Shown here piece after piece: positions 1 to 9,060 of a DNA stretch of 64,000 bases (its first letter is position 1; each line of letters begins with the position of its first letter). The position numbers were made by a program, and so were the translations under genes. Source of the stretch: Vibrio sp. 10N (lineage in GTDB: Bacteria; Pseudomonadota; Gammaproteobacteria; Enterobacterales; Vibrionaceae); contig NZ_BTPM01000001.1 in assembly GCF_036245475.1 (NCBI RefSeq), forward strand, positions 3,224,001 to 3,288,000, read 5' to 3'. The notes below the pieces were generated by a model. The model ran no database searches and had not been told where the DNA came from. It worked only from the letters and a program-made list of their open reading frames with translations.

Positions 1-1
1 G

Positions 2-832
2 GCAAAAATCTCTCACGTTGGGGTGGTTGGCAACAGAGAAAGTGGCCCATTCTCACGCTACCTTACCTACAAAGACTTCCTTGAATTTGAAGTACAGGAT
101 GGCGACAAAGTCTTCTATAACGATGACTTACATGCACAGGTGATGGATATTCAAGTCATGGGTAGCTATTTAGGCCCTTCTTACTTTGCCGTCAAAAAAA
201 CCGCTAAGCTCCACGACTTGCTGCATTATATCCCAATCAATCCAGAACTGGCTGATTACGGCTCTATTTACATCCAAAGAAAAAGTGTTGCCGCACGCCA
301 AAAACAAACACTCAATGACTCTCTCGACCGACTAGAGCGAAGTGTCTTTACTGCGCCAGCGTCTTCCGATGGTGAAGCTGCTATTCGAGCCAAAGAAGCT
401 GAAATGGTGCTGCAATTCTCAGAAAAAGCGCGAAAAGTGGAACCACTTGGTAAAGTGATTGTGTCCGAAAATGGCAACATCGCTAACATCATGCTCGAAG
501 AAGGCGACCAAATCGTCATTCCATACAAAACCGACCTGATCTCTATCGGTGGTGAGGTGTTAATGCCACAAGCTGTGGTGTTTAATAAGAATGCGACCAT
601 TGATGATTATGTGGCTTGGGCAGGCGGGTTTACTGAACGAGCCGAAGATCAACGCATTGCCATTGTTCGCGCCAACGGGCTGGTCGAGTTTGGAAATGAC
701 AAAGAGATCCGCAAAGGCGACCAAATCCTCGTACTACCAAAAGTAGATACTAAGACCATGCAAGCGGTTAAAGATATTACTCAGATCGTTTATCAAATTG
801 CCGTATCAGCTAATGTCGCATTGAGACGTTAG
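2..832 (+). CDS. kpsD: Polysaccharide export protein, KpsD/SLBB type (5' end cut by window)
   Basis: The reading frame is open from base 2, so this is the C-terminal 276 residues of a longer protein; the GTG at 23 is only an internal codon. The protein contains SLBB-like segments, visible around 'GDQIVIPYKTDLISIGGEV' and the following 'IDDYVAWAGGFT', which are typical of polysaccharide export proteins of the KpsD/Wza class that carry capsule across the periplasm and outer membrane. It is followed after 29 bases by the inner-membrane permease gene and then kpsE, the expected partners. KpsD-type rather than Wza-type is inferred from that neighbourhood. The signal peptide and N-terminal export domain lie outside the window. 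Confidence 0.8.
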   Translation, partial: AKISHVGVVGNRESGPFSRYLTYKDFLEFEVQDGDKVFYNDDLHAQVMDIQVMGSYLGPSYFAVKKTAKLHDLLHYIPINPELADYGSIYIQRKSVAARQKQTLNDSLDRLERSVFTAPASSDGEAAIRAKEAEMVLQFSEKARKVEPLGKVIVSENGNIANIMLEEGDQIVIPYKTDLISIGGEVLMPQAVVFNKNATIDDYVAWAGGFTERAEDQRIAIVRANGLVEFGNDKEIRKGDQILVLPKVDTKTMQAVKDITQIVYQIAVSANVALRR

Positions 833-861
833 CACCGTGTTTAGTTAGGAATAAATTAGGC

Positions 862-1647
862 ATGGCTCAGGTAAAAAAGCGTTCGACGCTAGCGGTCTGG
901 AAAGATGTAATATTTGCGATATTCCTCAGGGAAATAAAAAGCAAGTTCAATGACAAGCTAGGGATTGCTTGGAGCATTATTTCACCCGTCAGTTTTATCT
1001 TTCTCCTCTCTTTTATGAGAGGAAAAATGGACGGTGGTAATACACATGGTGTTCCAACGTTTTTCTTCATGGTTTACGGCATGATCTTAATACAGTTCTT
1101 TCTCGGAACCGTTGAGGTGGTGTCCAACTCCATCAAAAAAAACAAGCCCTTATATGCTTTTCGACAAGTTCAACCTATTAGCTCTGTGCTGGCCATCGCT
1201 GGTTTTGAGTTTTTGGTGAAGGTGTTTGTCATTCTGACCATAGCCATGCTATGCCTTTTGTTGAAAATGGAACATAACATTGACGATCCTATTGAAGTCA
1301 TTTTCATTGTCGTGCGTGTTTGGCTGCTAGCAACAAGCATTGGTTTGATAACAGCGCTTGCGTCAAGCTATGTCCCAGAGGTAAGTAAGTTACAAACCCT
1401 TGCTATGCGACCGCTTTTCTTTATATCCGGCATATTCTTTAGCTTGCAAGACATCCCCAGAGAGTATTGGCACTACTTAGACTGGAACCCTCTTCTCCAT
1501 GCGGTGGAGTTAGCGCGCTATGCCGCTTACTCTGGCTATGGAACCGAAGGCGTGAGCGACTTTTACCTAGACACAGTCACTATAGTATTGGTGTTCTTTT
1601 CACTAGCTTGCTATCACGTAGGTTGGAAACAAGCCATTAGCCGATAA
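862..1647 (+). CDS. kpsM: Capsule ABC transporter permease, KpsM family
   Basis: This is a 261-residue polytopic inner-membrane protein, the usual KpsM/CtrC length. The N-terminus has the ABC-2 permease pattern 'FLREIKSKFNDKLGIAWSII', followed by about six hydrophobic segments and the family's late 'NPLLHAVELARYAAYSGYG' signature. With an ATPase (KpsT) it would move the finished lipid-linked polysaccharide across the inner membrane. It lies between kpsD-like and kpsE genes in one transcription unit. No kpsT-like ATPase follows, which is unusual; it must be upstream of the window or elsewhere. Confidence 0.9.
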   Translation: MAQVKKRSTLAVWKDVIFAIFLREIKSKFNDKLGIAWSIISPVSFIFLLSFMRGKMDGGNTHGVPTFFFMVYGMILIQFFLGTVEVVSNSIKKNKPLYAFRQVQPISSVLAIAGFEFLVKVFVILTIAMLCLLLKMEHNIDDPIEVIFIVVRVWLLATSIGLITALASSYVPEVSKLQTLAMRPLFFISGIFFSLQDIPREYWHYLDWNPLLHAVELARYAAYSGYGTEGVSDFYLDTVTIVLVFFSLACYHVGWKQAISR

Positions 1648-1684
1648 GTAGCCACTCTAGAGCAGTTAAGATTGAAAAGTACCT

Positions 1685-3130
1685 ATGATTGAACAACGAT
1701 TTAACGAGTTTAGGCTCAGTGTAAAGCCCGTAGAATTTAATGATATAGAATTCTTAATGAACGAAGCCAAGCAACTCGATAGTAGCGACCCACAGCTCGC
1801 CAACCGCATTCGACTTCGAGTCAAAAATCTGAAAACGCAGCAACAAAATAAGCCAACGCAGCCAAAGGTAGCCCAATCCAGTTCGCAACAAGCAACACAA
1901 ACTGACCAATTAACACCTAACTCCCTTGAAAACGCCACCTCTTCTCAAGACGATACAGAGACAACGCAAGCATTACCTTCCAAAGCGAATGCACCAGAGG
2001 AGGCGCCAAACTGGTACGCCCCTTTTAGCCCTTTGGTTGACTGGGTATCAAGACGCCCTTTTATTGCTTTGGTGCTTATTCCAACGCTACTATTTGCTGC
2101 ATATCAACTATTTTGGGCCTCCGAGCGCTTCGAGAGTCAAGCTCAAGTAACCGTTCAGCAACCCGATGGTATGGCAACCATGGATGCCTCAATGGCGCTT
2201 CTGAGCGGGTTGGGCGTGAGTGGCTCCCAAGGAACAGACTCTGAGCTTGTTAAAGCGTACATTTATTCCAATGACATGATCGAATACCTCAATCGTGAGC
2301 TTGGTATGCGCGATCACTTTGCGGACACGAGCATCGACTATTTTAGTCGCGTGCACGACAACGATAGCCGAGAAACCTTAATTGAGTACTACAAAAAGCG
2401 CGTCAAAGTCGAAGTCAACGTTGCGTCGGGCGTGATTACTATCTTTGGGCAAGCCTTTAGCCCTGAGTACGCTCAAAGGCTGACACAAACCATAGTCAAT
2501 CGAGCAGAGTGGTACATTAACTCCATTGGTCATCAACTGGCACAGGAGCAGTTAACCTTTATTCAAGGTGAGCACGAGATTGTTGCGCAGAAGCTCAGTG
2601 ATGCTCAAACCGCTTTACTTGGATTTCAACAAAAGTACAACCTGATCGACCCTACCGCAGAGGGCGCGGCTATCCAGCAAATTGCATATGGCCTGGAAGG
2701 ACAAATTGCCACAAAAAATGCCGAACTCACTGGGCTTAGTCAAATCATGAGCGCACAAGCTCCTCAAGTACAGATGTTGCAAAATGAAATTGCCGCTTTA
2801 GAGCAGCAGCTGCTCTCTGAACGTACCAAACTCGCGACATCAGAAGGCAAAAGCTTCTCGGTGAGCCAAATTTTGGCCACGTTTACAGACTTAAGAGTAA
2901 AAATGGAGCTAGCGCTGCAAGCCTACACTGCCTCACAGATCTCACTTGAGAAATCACGCATTGAGGCATATCGTCAGCTTAAATACCTCGTCACGGTGGA
3001 GTCAGCAACAACGCCAGAAGACAATCAGTATCCAGAAGTGTTTTATAACGTCACTCTGTTTGCCATTCTAGCAAGTATGGTATTTGCAATCGGTCGCATC
3101 ATCCTACTTACCATTTACGAACTTAAATAG
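1685..3130 (+). CDS. kpsE: Capsule export inner-membrane co-polymerase, KpsE family, with N-terminal extension
   Basis: The 481-residue protein has two membrane segments, near residues 127-145 ('FIALVLIPTLLFAAYQLFW') and at the C-terminus ('LFAILASMVFAIGRIILL'). Between them is a periplasmic coiled-coil region (residues about 280-410), the layout of KpsE/CtrB/BexC proteins that bridge KpsM and KpsD. KpsE homologues are usually near 380 residues. The extra length is a cytoplasmic N-terminal part: a helical segment (residues 16-50) followed by a Q/T/P-rich linker (about 50-115). The helical segment resembles the C-terminal TPR-like tail of three other proteins in this locus. Start ATG 1685 is accepted, but the upstream Shine-Dalgarno is weak. 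Confidence 0.88.
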   Translation: MIEQRFNEFRLSVKPVEFNDIEFLMNEAKQLDSSDPQLANRIRLRVKNLKTQQQNKPTQPKVAQSSSQQATQTDQLTPNSLENATSSQDDTETTQALPSKANAPEEAPNWYAPFSPLVDWVSRRPFIALVLIPTLLFAAYQLFWASERFESQAQVTVQQPDGMATMDASMALLSGLGVSGSQGTDSELVKAYIYSNDMIEYLNRELGMRDHFADTSIDYFSRVHDNDSRETLIEYYKKRVKVEVNVASGVITIFGQAFSPEYAQRLTQTIVNRAEWYINSIGHQLAQEQLTFIQGEHEIVAQKLSDAQTALLGFQQKYNLIDPTAEGAAIQQIAYGLEGQIATKNAELTGLSQIMSAQAPQVQMLQNEIAALEQQLLSERTKLATSEGKSFSVSQILATFTDLRVKMELALQAYTASQISLEKSRIEAYRQLKYLVTVESATTPEDNQYPEVFYNVTLFAILASMVFAIGRIILLTIYELK

Positions 3131-3185
3131 CAAAGCGCTTAAGTAACGAATCACTTCACAACAATATATAACAAAAGAGACAAAC

Positions 3186-3731
3186 ATGAAGATTATCGAT
3201 ACTGCCATTCCAGACGTTAAAATCATTGAACCACAAGTCTTTGGTGACGAGCGTGGCTTTTTTATGGAAACCTTCCGAACCACTACGTTTAACGAACAAT
3301 GTGCAGAGCGTGATTTTGTGCAAGAAAACCACAGTAAATCCAGCCAAGGTATTTTACGCGGTTTACACTACCAAACCGAAAACACTCAAGGTAAGTTGGT
3401 TCGAGTCGTAAAAGGTGAAGTGTTCGATGTAGCCGTTGACATGCGAAAAGACTCACCAACATTTGGTCAATGGGTGGGCGTCTACCTTTCTGAACAAAAC
3501 AAAAAACAGCTTTGGGTACCAGAAGGATTTGCCCATGGGTTTTACGTCACTTCAGAAGAAGCCGAGTTCGTTTACAAATGCACGGATTTTTACAATCCGA
3601 ATGCTGAAGTATCTATTAAATGGGATGACCCTTCACTGGACATTAAGTGGCCACTGGTTGACAACCTGCCACCCAGCCTATCAGCCAAAGACGAGACAGG
3701 CCTCAAATTTACAGAAGCACCAGCCTTTTAA
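3186..3731 (+). CDS. rfbC: dTDP-4-dehydrorhamnose 3,5-epimerase
   Basis: The 181-residue protein is full length for RmlC. It shows the family motifs: 'DERGFFMETF' near the start, the catalytic 'RGLHYQ' histidine motif around residue 60, 'VRVVKGEVFDVAVDMR', and 'WVPEGFAHGFYV'. It is a cytoplasmic cupin that epimerises dTDP-4-keto-6-deoxyglucose at C3 and C5 on the way to dTDP-L-rhamnose. ATG 3186 is preceded by an AAAAGAGA ribosome site. rfbD and rfbA follow after two glycosyltransferases; rfbB (4,6-dehydratase) is not in the window. Confidence 0.95.
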   Translation: MKIIDTAIPDVKIIEPQVFGDERGFFMETFRTTTFNEQCAERDFVQENHSKSSQGILRGLHYQTENTQGKLVRVVKGEVFDVAVDMRKDSPTFGQWVGVYLSEQNKKQLWVPEGFAHGFYVTSEEAEFVYKCTDFYNPNAEVSIKWDDPSLDIKWPLVDNLPPSLSAKDETGLKFTEAPAF

Positions 3732-3810
3732 AGCTTGACTGGACGCTGTGCTACTGCAACATCAAGAATAAAACCCCATGTGACAATTGAGATAACATCT
3801 AAGGAACAGA

Positions 3811-4602
3811 ATGCATTTATATATCTCTGCGGTCTCGCATGGTCACGAACGATTAATTCGTAAGTTTCAAACGCTAAAACGATTGGCTAACCACCCTGAC
3901 ATTACGGTTCTTTGCCGCGACAATCAGAATAGCCAAGCACTCAAAAAACACTGTGAGTGCAGCGGTATTCTTTACTTCCCAAATCAAACAAGGGCAGGAT
4001 TTGCTACCAATAACAATCTTAATTTTTGGGAAGCTAAAAAGCTGGGGATGCGCGACGATGACTATTTCGTTCTTCTAAATTGCGACGTACACATCAACAC
4101 TCTTGCTTTACAACAACTCATCATCTCGTTAGAAAAAAGCAAACCATTAATTGCGGCTCCCAACTTATTTTTGGATCACGAACACACAATCTATGATGAC
4201 AATCTACGTAGATACCCATCAATACTGACGTTCACAAAAAACTATTTATTCAACGATCGAAGTAGCGTCATAGATAAAAGTAAACCAAGTCAACTACCTG
4301 AGCGCTACTGGGCTAGCGGGGCATTTTTGGCATTTACTTCACTGGTGTACCAACAATTAGATGGAATGAACGAACGGTTTTTCCTGTACTGTGAAGACAT
4401 CGACATTTGCAGAAGAGCAAGTAAACAAGGCATTCCCGTGACCTTTCTGAGTAATGTCAACGCCTCTCACCATCGCAGGAGAAGTAGCCAACGCTTTCTT
4501 TCACGAGCGTTCTTTTGGCATGTGAAAAGTGTGTTTATCTACTCATTAAGTTCAAAACGTTTGCTATCGGTAAAAGGACTAAAAAGGCACTTGCCTCAAT
4601 GA
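3811..4602 (+). CDS. Glycosyltransferase family 2, rhamnosyltransferase-like
   Basis: This 263-residue GT-A fold protein contains 'NNNLNFWEAKKLG' and 'DDDYFVLLNCDVHI' (the metal/nucleotide aspartate region), 'YWASGAFLAF' and 'FFLYCEDIDICRRA', the usual order in WbbL/RfbF-like GT2 enzymes. It is likely cytoplasmic and adds a sugar to the growing glycan. Its placement inside the dTDP-rhamnose genes makes rhamnose a reasonable donor, but that is inference. The ATG has a clear AAGGA ribosome site 8 bases upstream. Its TGA overlaps the next gene's ATG (ATGA), suggesting translational coupling. Confidence 0.85.
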   Translation: MHLYISAVSHGHERLIRKFQTLKRLANHPDITVLCRDNQNSQALKKHCECSGILYFPNQTRAGFATNNNLNFWEAKKLGMRDDDYFVLLNCDVHINTLALQQLIISLEKSKPLIAAPNLFLDHEHTIYDDNLRRYPSILTFTKNYLFNDRSSVIDKSKPSQLPERYWASGAFLAFTSLVYQQLDGMNERFFLYCEDIDICRRASKQGIPVTFLSNVNASHHRRRSSQRFLSRAFFWHVKSVFIYSLSSKRLLSVKGLKRHLPQ

Positions 4603-5531
4603 AGCACGCTAGATTAAACCAAGTATGTGATTGGGCAGTGATTGTTTTCTACTTCCCCGACGAAGATGCTATCAAGCATGCACTTTGGCTACAAAAACAA
4701 TACCAGCAAAGCAATGGTCAACTTGTTGTTGTCGACAACACACCATGCAACACCAAAGAATTGGACATACAACAGCATTTAGCACAGTTCAAGCACTATA
4801 TTGCCAACAATGATAACTTAGGTATTGCCAAAGCACTTAACGATGGTATTGATTACGCCCTCAATCACGGTGCAGATTGGTGCTTTTTATTTGATCAGGA
4901 TTCGAGGCCGGATGGCGAGTTTTTTCGACATATGCGAGCCGCTCGCGACCACCTAACGCGATGTAAGAAACAGTTCGCAAAACCAGTAGCGGCTATCGCT
5001 CCTGTTTACTATGACACTAACTTGCAACGTAGTGGGCGCATAATTCAAATACAAGGATCGCAGCTTTCTCGGCTGAGAGCGCCGCAACATATGGAGTGGG
5101 CCAGCTATACGATTACATCGGGCAGTTACCTATGCTTGTCTCATTATCACGACATAGGTGCTCATGACGAATCGCTGTTTATTGATTTTGTCGATATCGA
5201 CTGGGGACTGAGAGCCAATGCAAAGGGCTATCAAATTCGTGTTATTCCCGCAGCCAAACTAACACACAGTTTAGGAATACAACCTGTATCCGTATTTGGC
5301 GTGAACATGGTGAACCATTCTGCAACTCGTCACTACTACTATTTTCGCAACCTCATTCATATGTTGAAGCGCTCCTATGTGCCGCGGGTTTGGAAGCGCA
5401 CAGAGCTATTAAAATTGGTGCCCAGATTTATCGTGTACTCTCTGTTTACTAGCAACAAACGCCAACACATGACTGCAATGCTGCAAGGGACTTGGCACGG
5501 CCTTAAAAACAAAGTAGGAAAACGAGATTAG
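4599..5531 (+). CDS. Glycosyltransferase family 2, RfbF-like rhamnosyltransferase
   Basis: The 310-residue protein begins 'MKHARLNQVCDWAVIVFYFP'. It contains 'LVVVDNTP', 'NNDNLGIAKALNDGIDYA', 'WCFLFDQDSRP' (a DxD-type motif) and 'DESLFIDFVDIDWGLRA', the standard GT2 rhamnosyltransferase pattern. The start is placed at ATG 4599, which overlaps the previous stop (ATGA). The frame is open further upstream to 4515, but that part lies inside the previous gene and does not resemble a GT start. Donor dTDP-rhamnose is inferred from neighbours only. Confidence 0.87.
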   Translation: MKHARLNQVCDWAVIVFYFPDEDAIKHALWLQKQYQQSNGQLVVVDNTPCNTKELDIQQHLAQFKHYIANNDNLGIAKALNDGIDYALNHGADWCFLFDQDSRPDGEFFRHMRAARDHLTRCKKQFAKPVAAIAPVYYDTNLQRSGRIIQIQGSQLSRLRAPQHMEWASYTITSGSYLCLSHYHDIGAHDESLFIDFVDIDWGLRANAKGYQIRVIPAAKLTHSLGIQPVSVFGVNMVNHSATRHYYYFRNLIHMLKRSYVPRVWKRTELLKLVPRFIVYSLFTSNKRQHMTAMLQGTWHGLKNKVGKRD

Positions 5532-5567
5532 CAAAAAAGCTAACCGAAATACCATTCAAGGACATTT

Positions 5568-6479
5568 ATGAGAGTTTTAATTACGGGTCAAGGTGGCCAA
5601 CTGGCTTGGGAACTGGAGCAGACAGCACCAAGTCATATTGATTGGGTTGCATTCGACGCTCAACAGCTAGACATCACTAACACCGCTCGTGTATACGAGG
5701 TTCTGGTGCAGGAATCACCAGACATCGTTATTAACGCCGCCGCCTACACCGCGGTAGACAATGCTGAAAGCGACAGCAGCATTGCCTATGCCGTCAACGA
5801 AAAAGGCAGCGAAAACCTAGCATTAGCTTGTAAAGAGATCAACGCAAAACTGATCCATGTTTCTACCGACTTTGTGTTTGATGGCAAGCAAACCACGCCT
5901 TACTCTGTGGATGCCACCCCAAGCCCAATTAACGTTTATGGCGCATCCAAATTAATGGGTGACATGAAAATTGCCGACATTCTTGGTGGAAACGCCAGCA
6001 TTATTCGCACCGCATGGGTATACTCTACGCACGGCAATAACTTTGTCAAAACCATGCTCCGCCTAATGGCGGAGAAGTCTGAACTAGGTGTTATTTACGA
6101 CCAAGTGGGTACACCAACTTGGGCCAAAGGTTTAGCACAACTTATATGGGCACTAACAGCGAAAGCTGACAGCTTTAAGCCTGCAGCTGACAGCACAATC
6201 TTACACTGGACAGATGCTGGCGTGGCATCTTGGTACGACTTTGCAACCGCTATTCAAGAGCTAGCTTTAGAAAAAGGTATGCTAGATAAGTCCATCCCCG
6301 TGCGCCCTATCCCTGCTAGCGCTTATCCTCTGCCTGCAAAACGCCCAAGTTTCAGCGTAATCGATAAATCGAGCACAGAAGCACACAGCGGAGTACAAAC
6401 TCAACACTGGCGCAAACAACTATCAGCGATGATGGATGAGCTGAAAGCTAGGGGCGAGAAGCGAGAGGCTAACAGCTAA
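5568..6479 (+). CDS. rfbD: dTDP-4-dehydrorhamnose reductase
   Basis: This 303-residue short-chain dehydrogenase has the nucleotide-binding start 'MRVLITGQGGQLAWEL', 'DIVINAAAYTAVDNAE', 'HVSTDFVFDG', the catalytic 'YGASKLMGD' and 'IIRTAWVYS'. It performs the last NADPH-dependent step to dTDP-L-rhamnose. The final residues (about 'EKREANS') and the stop codon come from the first units of a 13-copy heptanucleotide array that continues past the gene. The extreme C-terminus is therefore probably a by-product of the array and not conserved. Confidence 0.95.
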   Translation: MRVLITGQGGQLAWELEQTAPSHIDWVAFDAQQLDITNTARVYEVLVQESPDIVINAAAYTAVDNAESDSSIAYAVNEKGSENLALACKEINAKLIHVSTDFVFDGKQTTPYSVDATPSPINVYGASKLMGDMKIADILGGNASIIRTAWVYSTHGNNFVKTMLRLMAEKSELGVIYDQVGTPTWAKGLAQLIWALTAKADSFKPAADSTILHWTDAGVASWYDFATAIQELALEKGMLDKSIPVRPIPASAYPLPAKRPSFSVIDKSSTEAHSGVQTQHWRKQLSAMMDELKARGEKREANS

Positions 6480-6558
6480 CAGCTAACAGCTAACAGCTAA
6501 CAGCTAACAGCTAACAGCTAACAGCTAACAGCTAACAGCTAACAGCTAACAGCTAACA
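6468..6558 (+). repeat. Heptanucleotide tandem array, 13 copies of GCTAACA
   Basis: Thirteen perfect head-to-tail copies of the 7-base unit GCTAACA run from inside the rfbD 3' end into the rfbD-rfbA spacer. The unit contains TAA, so every reading frame meets a stop within 21 bases. Changes in copy number would alter the untranslated spacer and the ribosome-loading distance to rfbA, not extend rfbD. There are no spacers, so it is not a CRISPR array. Confidence 0.97.
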
Positions 6559-6594
6559 TTTTATACAAAAACAACGTTTACAAAGAGCTTAATC

Positions 6595-7491
6595 ATGGAA
6601 AACTCCAACACACCTCGCAAAGGCATTGTACTTGCTGGAGGCTCAGGCACTCGTCTTTACCCTTTGACGAAAGGCGTGAGTAAGCAGCTAATGTCAGTAT
6701 ATGACAAGCCTATGATCTATTATCCGATTTCAAGCTTAATGTTAGCGGGTATCAAAGAGATCCTCATCATCTCTACGCCAGAAGAGTTACCGCGCTTTCA
6801 AAATTTACTTGGCGACGGCTCTGATTGGGGTATTCGTTTTGAGTATAAGGAACAACCCACCCCAGACGGCTTAGCCCAAGCTTTCATCCTCGCAGAAGAG
6901 TTTTTAGATGGCGCGCCAGCGGCTCTCGTATTAGGTGACAATCTTTTCTACGGTCACGACCTTGCTAAGTCACTAATTAATGCCAATGGCCAAAAACAAG
7001 GCGCAACCGTGTTTGGTTACCACGTTGCCAATCCGACTTCCTATGGTGTAGTGGAATTTGATCACAACGGTACTGCCATATCTATTGAAGAGAAGCCGAA
7101 GCAACCTAAGTCAAACTACGCAGTACCGGGACTTTACTTTTTTGATAATAACGTGGTTGAGTATGCCAAAAGCGTAAAACCCTCTGCACGCGGTGAGCTT
7201 GAAATTACCGACGTCATCGACCAATACCTGAGCCAACAAAACTTAAAAGTGGAGATTATGGGGCGCGGCACGGCTTGGCTTGACACAGGAACCCTTGATG
7301 ACCTGCTAGACGCTGCTGTTTTCATTAGAGCAATAGAAAAGCGCCAGGGTTTAAAAATATGTTGCCCCGAAGAAATTGCCTACCGAAAAGGCTATATCAA
7401 TGATGCACAACTTCGTGATATTGCCACTCCTCTGGTTAAGTCAGGCTATGGTACATACTTACTAAACCTTCTAGAAAACAAAGTGTTTTAG
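6595..7491 (+). CDS. rfbA: Glucose-1-phosphate thymidylyltransferase
   Basis: The 298-residue protein is full length for RmlA. It has the pyrophosphorylase signature '[16 protein letters not shown]', then '[16 protein letters not shown]', '[10 protein letters not shown]', '[20 protein letters not shown]' and '[10 protein letters not shown]'. It makes dTDP-glucose from dTTP and glucose-1-phosphate, the first step toward dTDP-rhamnose. It sits 115 bases after rfbD, separated by the heptanucleotide array, which may influence its expression. Confidence 0.96.
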   Translation: MENSNTPRKGIVLAGGSGTRLYPLTKGVSKQLMSVYDKPMIYYPISSLMLAGIKEILIISTPEELPRFQNLLGDGSDWGIRFEYKEQPTPDGLAQAFILAEEFLDGAPAALVLGDNLFYGHDLAKSLINANGQKQGATVFGYHVANPTSYGVVEFDHNGTAISIEEKPKQPKSNYAVPGLYFFDNNVVEYAKSVKPSARGELEITDVIDQYLSQQNLKVEIMGRGTAWLDTGTLDDLLDAAVFIRAIEKRQGLKICCPEEIAYRKGYINDAQLRDIATPLVKSGYGTYLLNLLENKVF

Positions 7492-7510
7492 TTTACAACT
7501 TAGACGCAAC

Positions 7511-7532
7511 TCTGGTTCGGCTTAAAACCAGA
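7511..7532 (+). other. Small intergenic hairpin between rfbA and manC
   Basis: TCTGGTT and AACCAGA form a 7-bp stem with an 8-base loop, followed by an A/T-rich stretch without a real T-run. It could be a weak attenuator or chance; it does not look like a strong terminator. Confidence 0.3.
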
Positions 7533-7565
7533 TAAAGAATTAAAAATCACACAAGAGTAAAAACA

Positions 7566-8987
7566 ATGATCTTGCCCGTAATAATGTCAGGTGGCAATGG
7601 CTCTCGCTTGTGGCCATTATCTCGAAAAGCGCACCCAAAACAGTTCCTTCCTTTGGTAGGTGAGCATACCATGCTGCAAGAGACCATTCTTCGCCTAGAA
7701 GGACTGGATTGCCAGCAGCCGACGGTAATTTGTAACGAGGGACATCGCTTCATCGTCGCAGAGCAACTTGCCGAAATCGACAAGCTAGGTGGTGAAATCA
7801 TACTTGAACCTCAAGGGCGTAACACCGCCCCGGCGATTGCCCTTGCTGCCTTTGATGCCGTCAAAAAACAGCAAGACCCGTATTTATTAGTTCTCGCCGC
7901 TGACCATGTCATTCGCAATGTGGATGCCTTTCAGACCGCAGTGTCAAAAGCGCTGATTTGCGCCAAGCAAGGCCACATCGTTACTTTTGGTATCGTCCCA
8001 GATAAGCCAGAAACCGGCTACGGTTATATCAACTCCGGCAACCCTATTAATGACTCCGATTGCTTTCATGTCAGAGAATTTGTAGAAAAGCCAGATCTCG
8101 AGACCGCAAAAGAGTACCTCTCTTCAGGGCAATACTTCTGGAACAGTGGTATGTTCCTTGTAAAGGCAAGCGTCTACCTCTCCGAACTAGAAAAACACAA
8201 TCCAGATATATTTGTCGCTTGTCAGCGCGCGATTGAAGGTTCAATTAAAGAAATTGACTTTACCCGACTAGACAACGATGCATTTCTTACTAGTCCAGAC
8301 GACTCGATTGATTATGCCATCATGGAACAGACGACTTTAGCCGCTATGGTCAAGCTTGATGCGGGCTGGAGTGATGTCGGCTCTTGGTCATCCATTTGGG
8401 AGGCCTCACCTAAAGATGATGCAAACAACAGCATCCGTGGTGATGTAAAAACAATTGATGTCTCGGGTTCTCTTATCGATGCAAGAGACAAAATGGTTGC
8501 GGCTATTGGTGTAGAAAACTTAGTCATCGTGGAAACAAGTGACGCAGTTGTGGTCGCCGATCAATCTCGCGTTCAAGACATAAAAACAATCGTTGATCAA
8601 CTCAATGCGGAGCAGCGCAGCGAAGCCACCGAGCACAAAACCATCTATCGCCCATGGGGAAAAATAGACTTGCTACAAAAAGGGTACCGCTACCAGTCGA
8701 AGCAAGTGACCATTAAACCCAACAGCCGACTATCACTACAAAAACATTACCACAGAGCCGAGCATTGGGTTGTTGTATCCGGTACCGCGAAGGTAACCTG
8801 TAATGGTCAAGAATCAATAGTGACCGAAAATCAATCGACCTACATTCCGGTTGGTGCTGAGCACTCTATTGCGAACCCAGGCCATATCCCCTTAGTGATG
8901 ATCGAGGTTCAAACGGGTAGCTATATAGGTCAAGATGACATCGAACGACTTGAAGACATATACGGATTTGAAAAGGATAAATATTAG
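7566..8987 (+). CDS. manC: Mannose-1-phosphate guanylyltransferase / mannose-6-phosphate isomerase (type II)
   Basis: The 473-residue bifunctional enzyme has an N-terminal pyrophosphorylase domain ('VIMSGGNGSRLWPLSR', 'PKQFLPL', 'FVEKPDLETAKEYL', 'WNSGMFL') and a C-terminal cupin isomerase domain ('YRPWGKID', 'SLQKHYHRAEHWVVVSGTA'). It makes GDP-mannose, the precursor for mannose and, through gmd and fcl, GDP-fucose. The length matches the ManC/CpsB family. manB follows directly. Confidence 0.95.
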   Translation: MILPVIMSGGNGSRLWPLSRKAHPKQFLPLVGEHTMLQETILRLEGLDCQQPTVICNEGHRFIVAEQLAEIDKLGGEIILEPQGRNTAPAIALAAFDAVKKQQDPYLLVLAADHVIRNVDAFQTAVSKALICAKQGHIVTFGIVPDKPETGYGYINSGNPINDSDCFHVREFVEKPDLETAKEYLSSGQYFWNSGMFLVKASVYLSELEKHNPDIFVACQRAIEGSIKEIDFTRLDNDAFLTSPDDSIDYAIMEQTTLAAMVKLDAGWSDVGSWSSIWEASPKDDANNSIRGDVKTIDVSGSLIDARDKMVAAIGVENLVIVETSDAVVVADQSRVQDIKTIVDQLNAEQRSEATEHKTIYRPWGKIDLLQKGYRYQSKQVTIKPNSRLSLQKHYHRAEHWVVVSGTAKVTCNGQESIVTENQSTYIPVGAEHSIANPGHIPLVMIEVQTGSYIGQDDIERLEDIYGFEKDKY

Positions 8988-9060
8988 TTGGTCAGAATCT
9001 AATACGCACAATTACTCTTCGAACCGCTTTTAATTTTGTAATTCATTGGAAACCCAATAC

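Noticed and set aside
4515..4598. Longer N-terminus for the second GT2 gene
   Set aside because: The region lies inside the previous gene; ATG 4599 in an ATGA overlap matches the family start.
6468..6558. CRISPR array
   Set aside because: Tandem 7-base units have no spacers and no cas genes are present.
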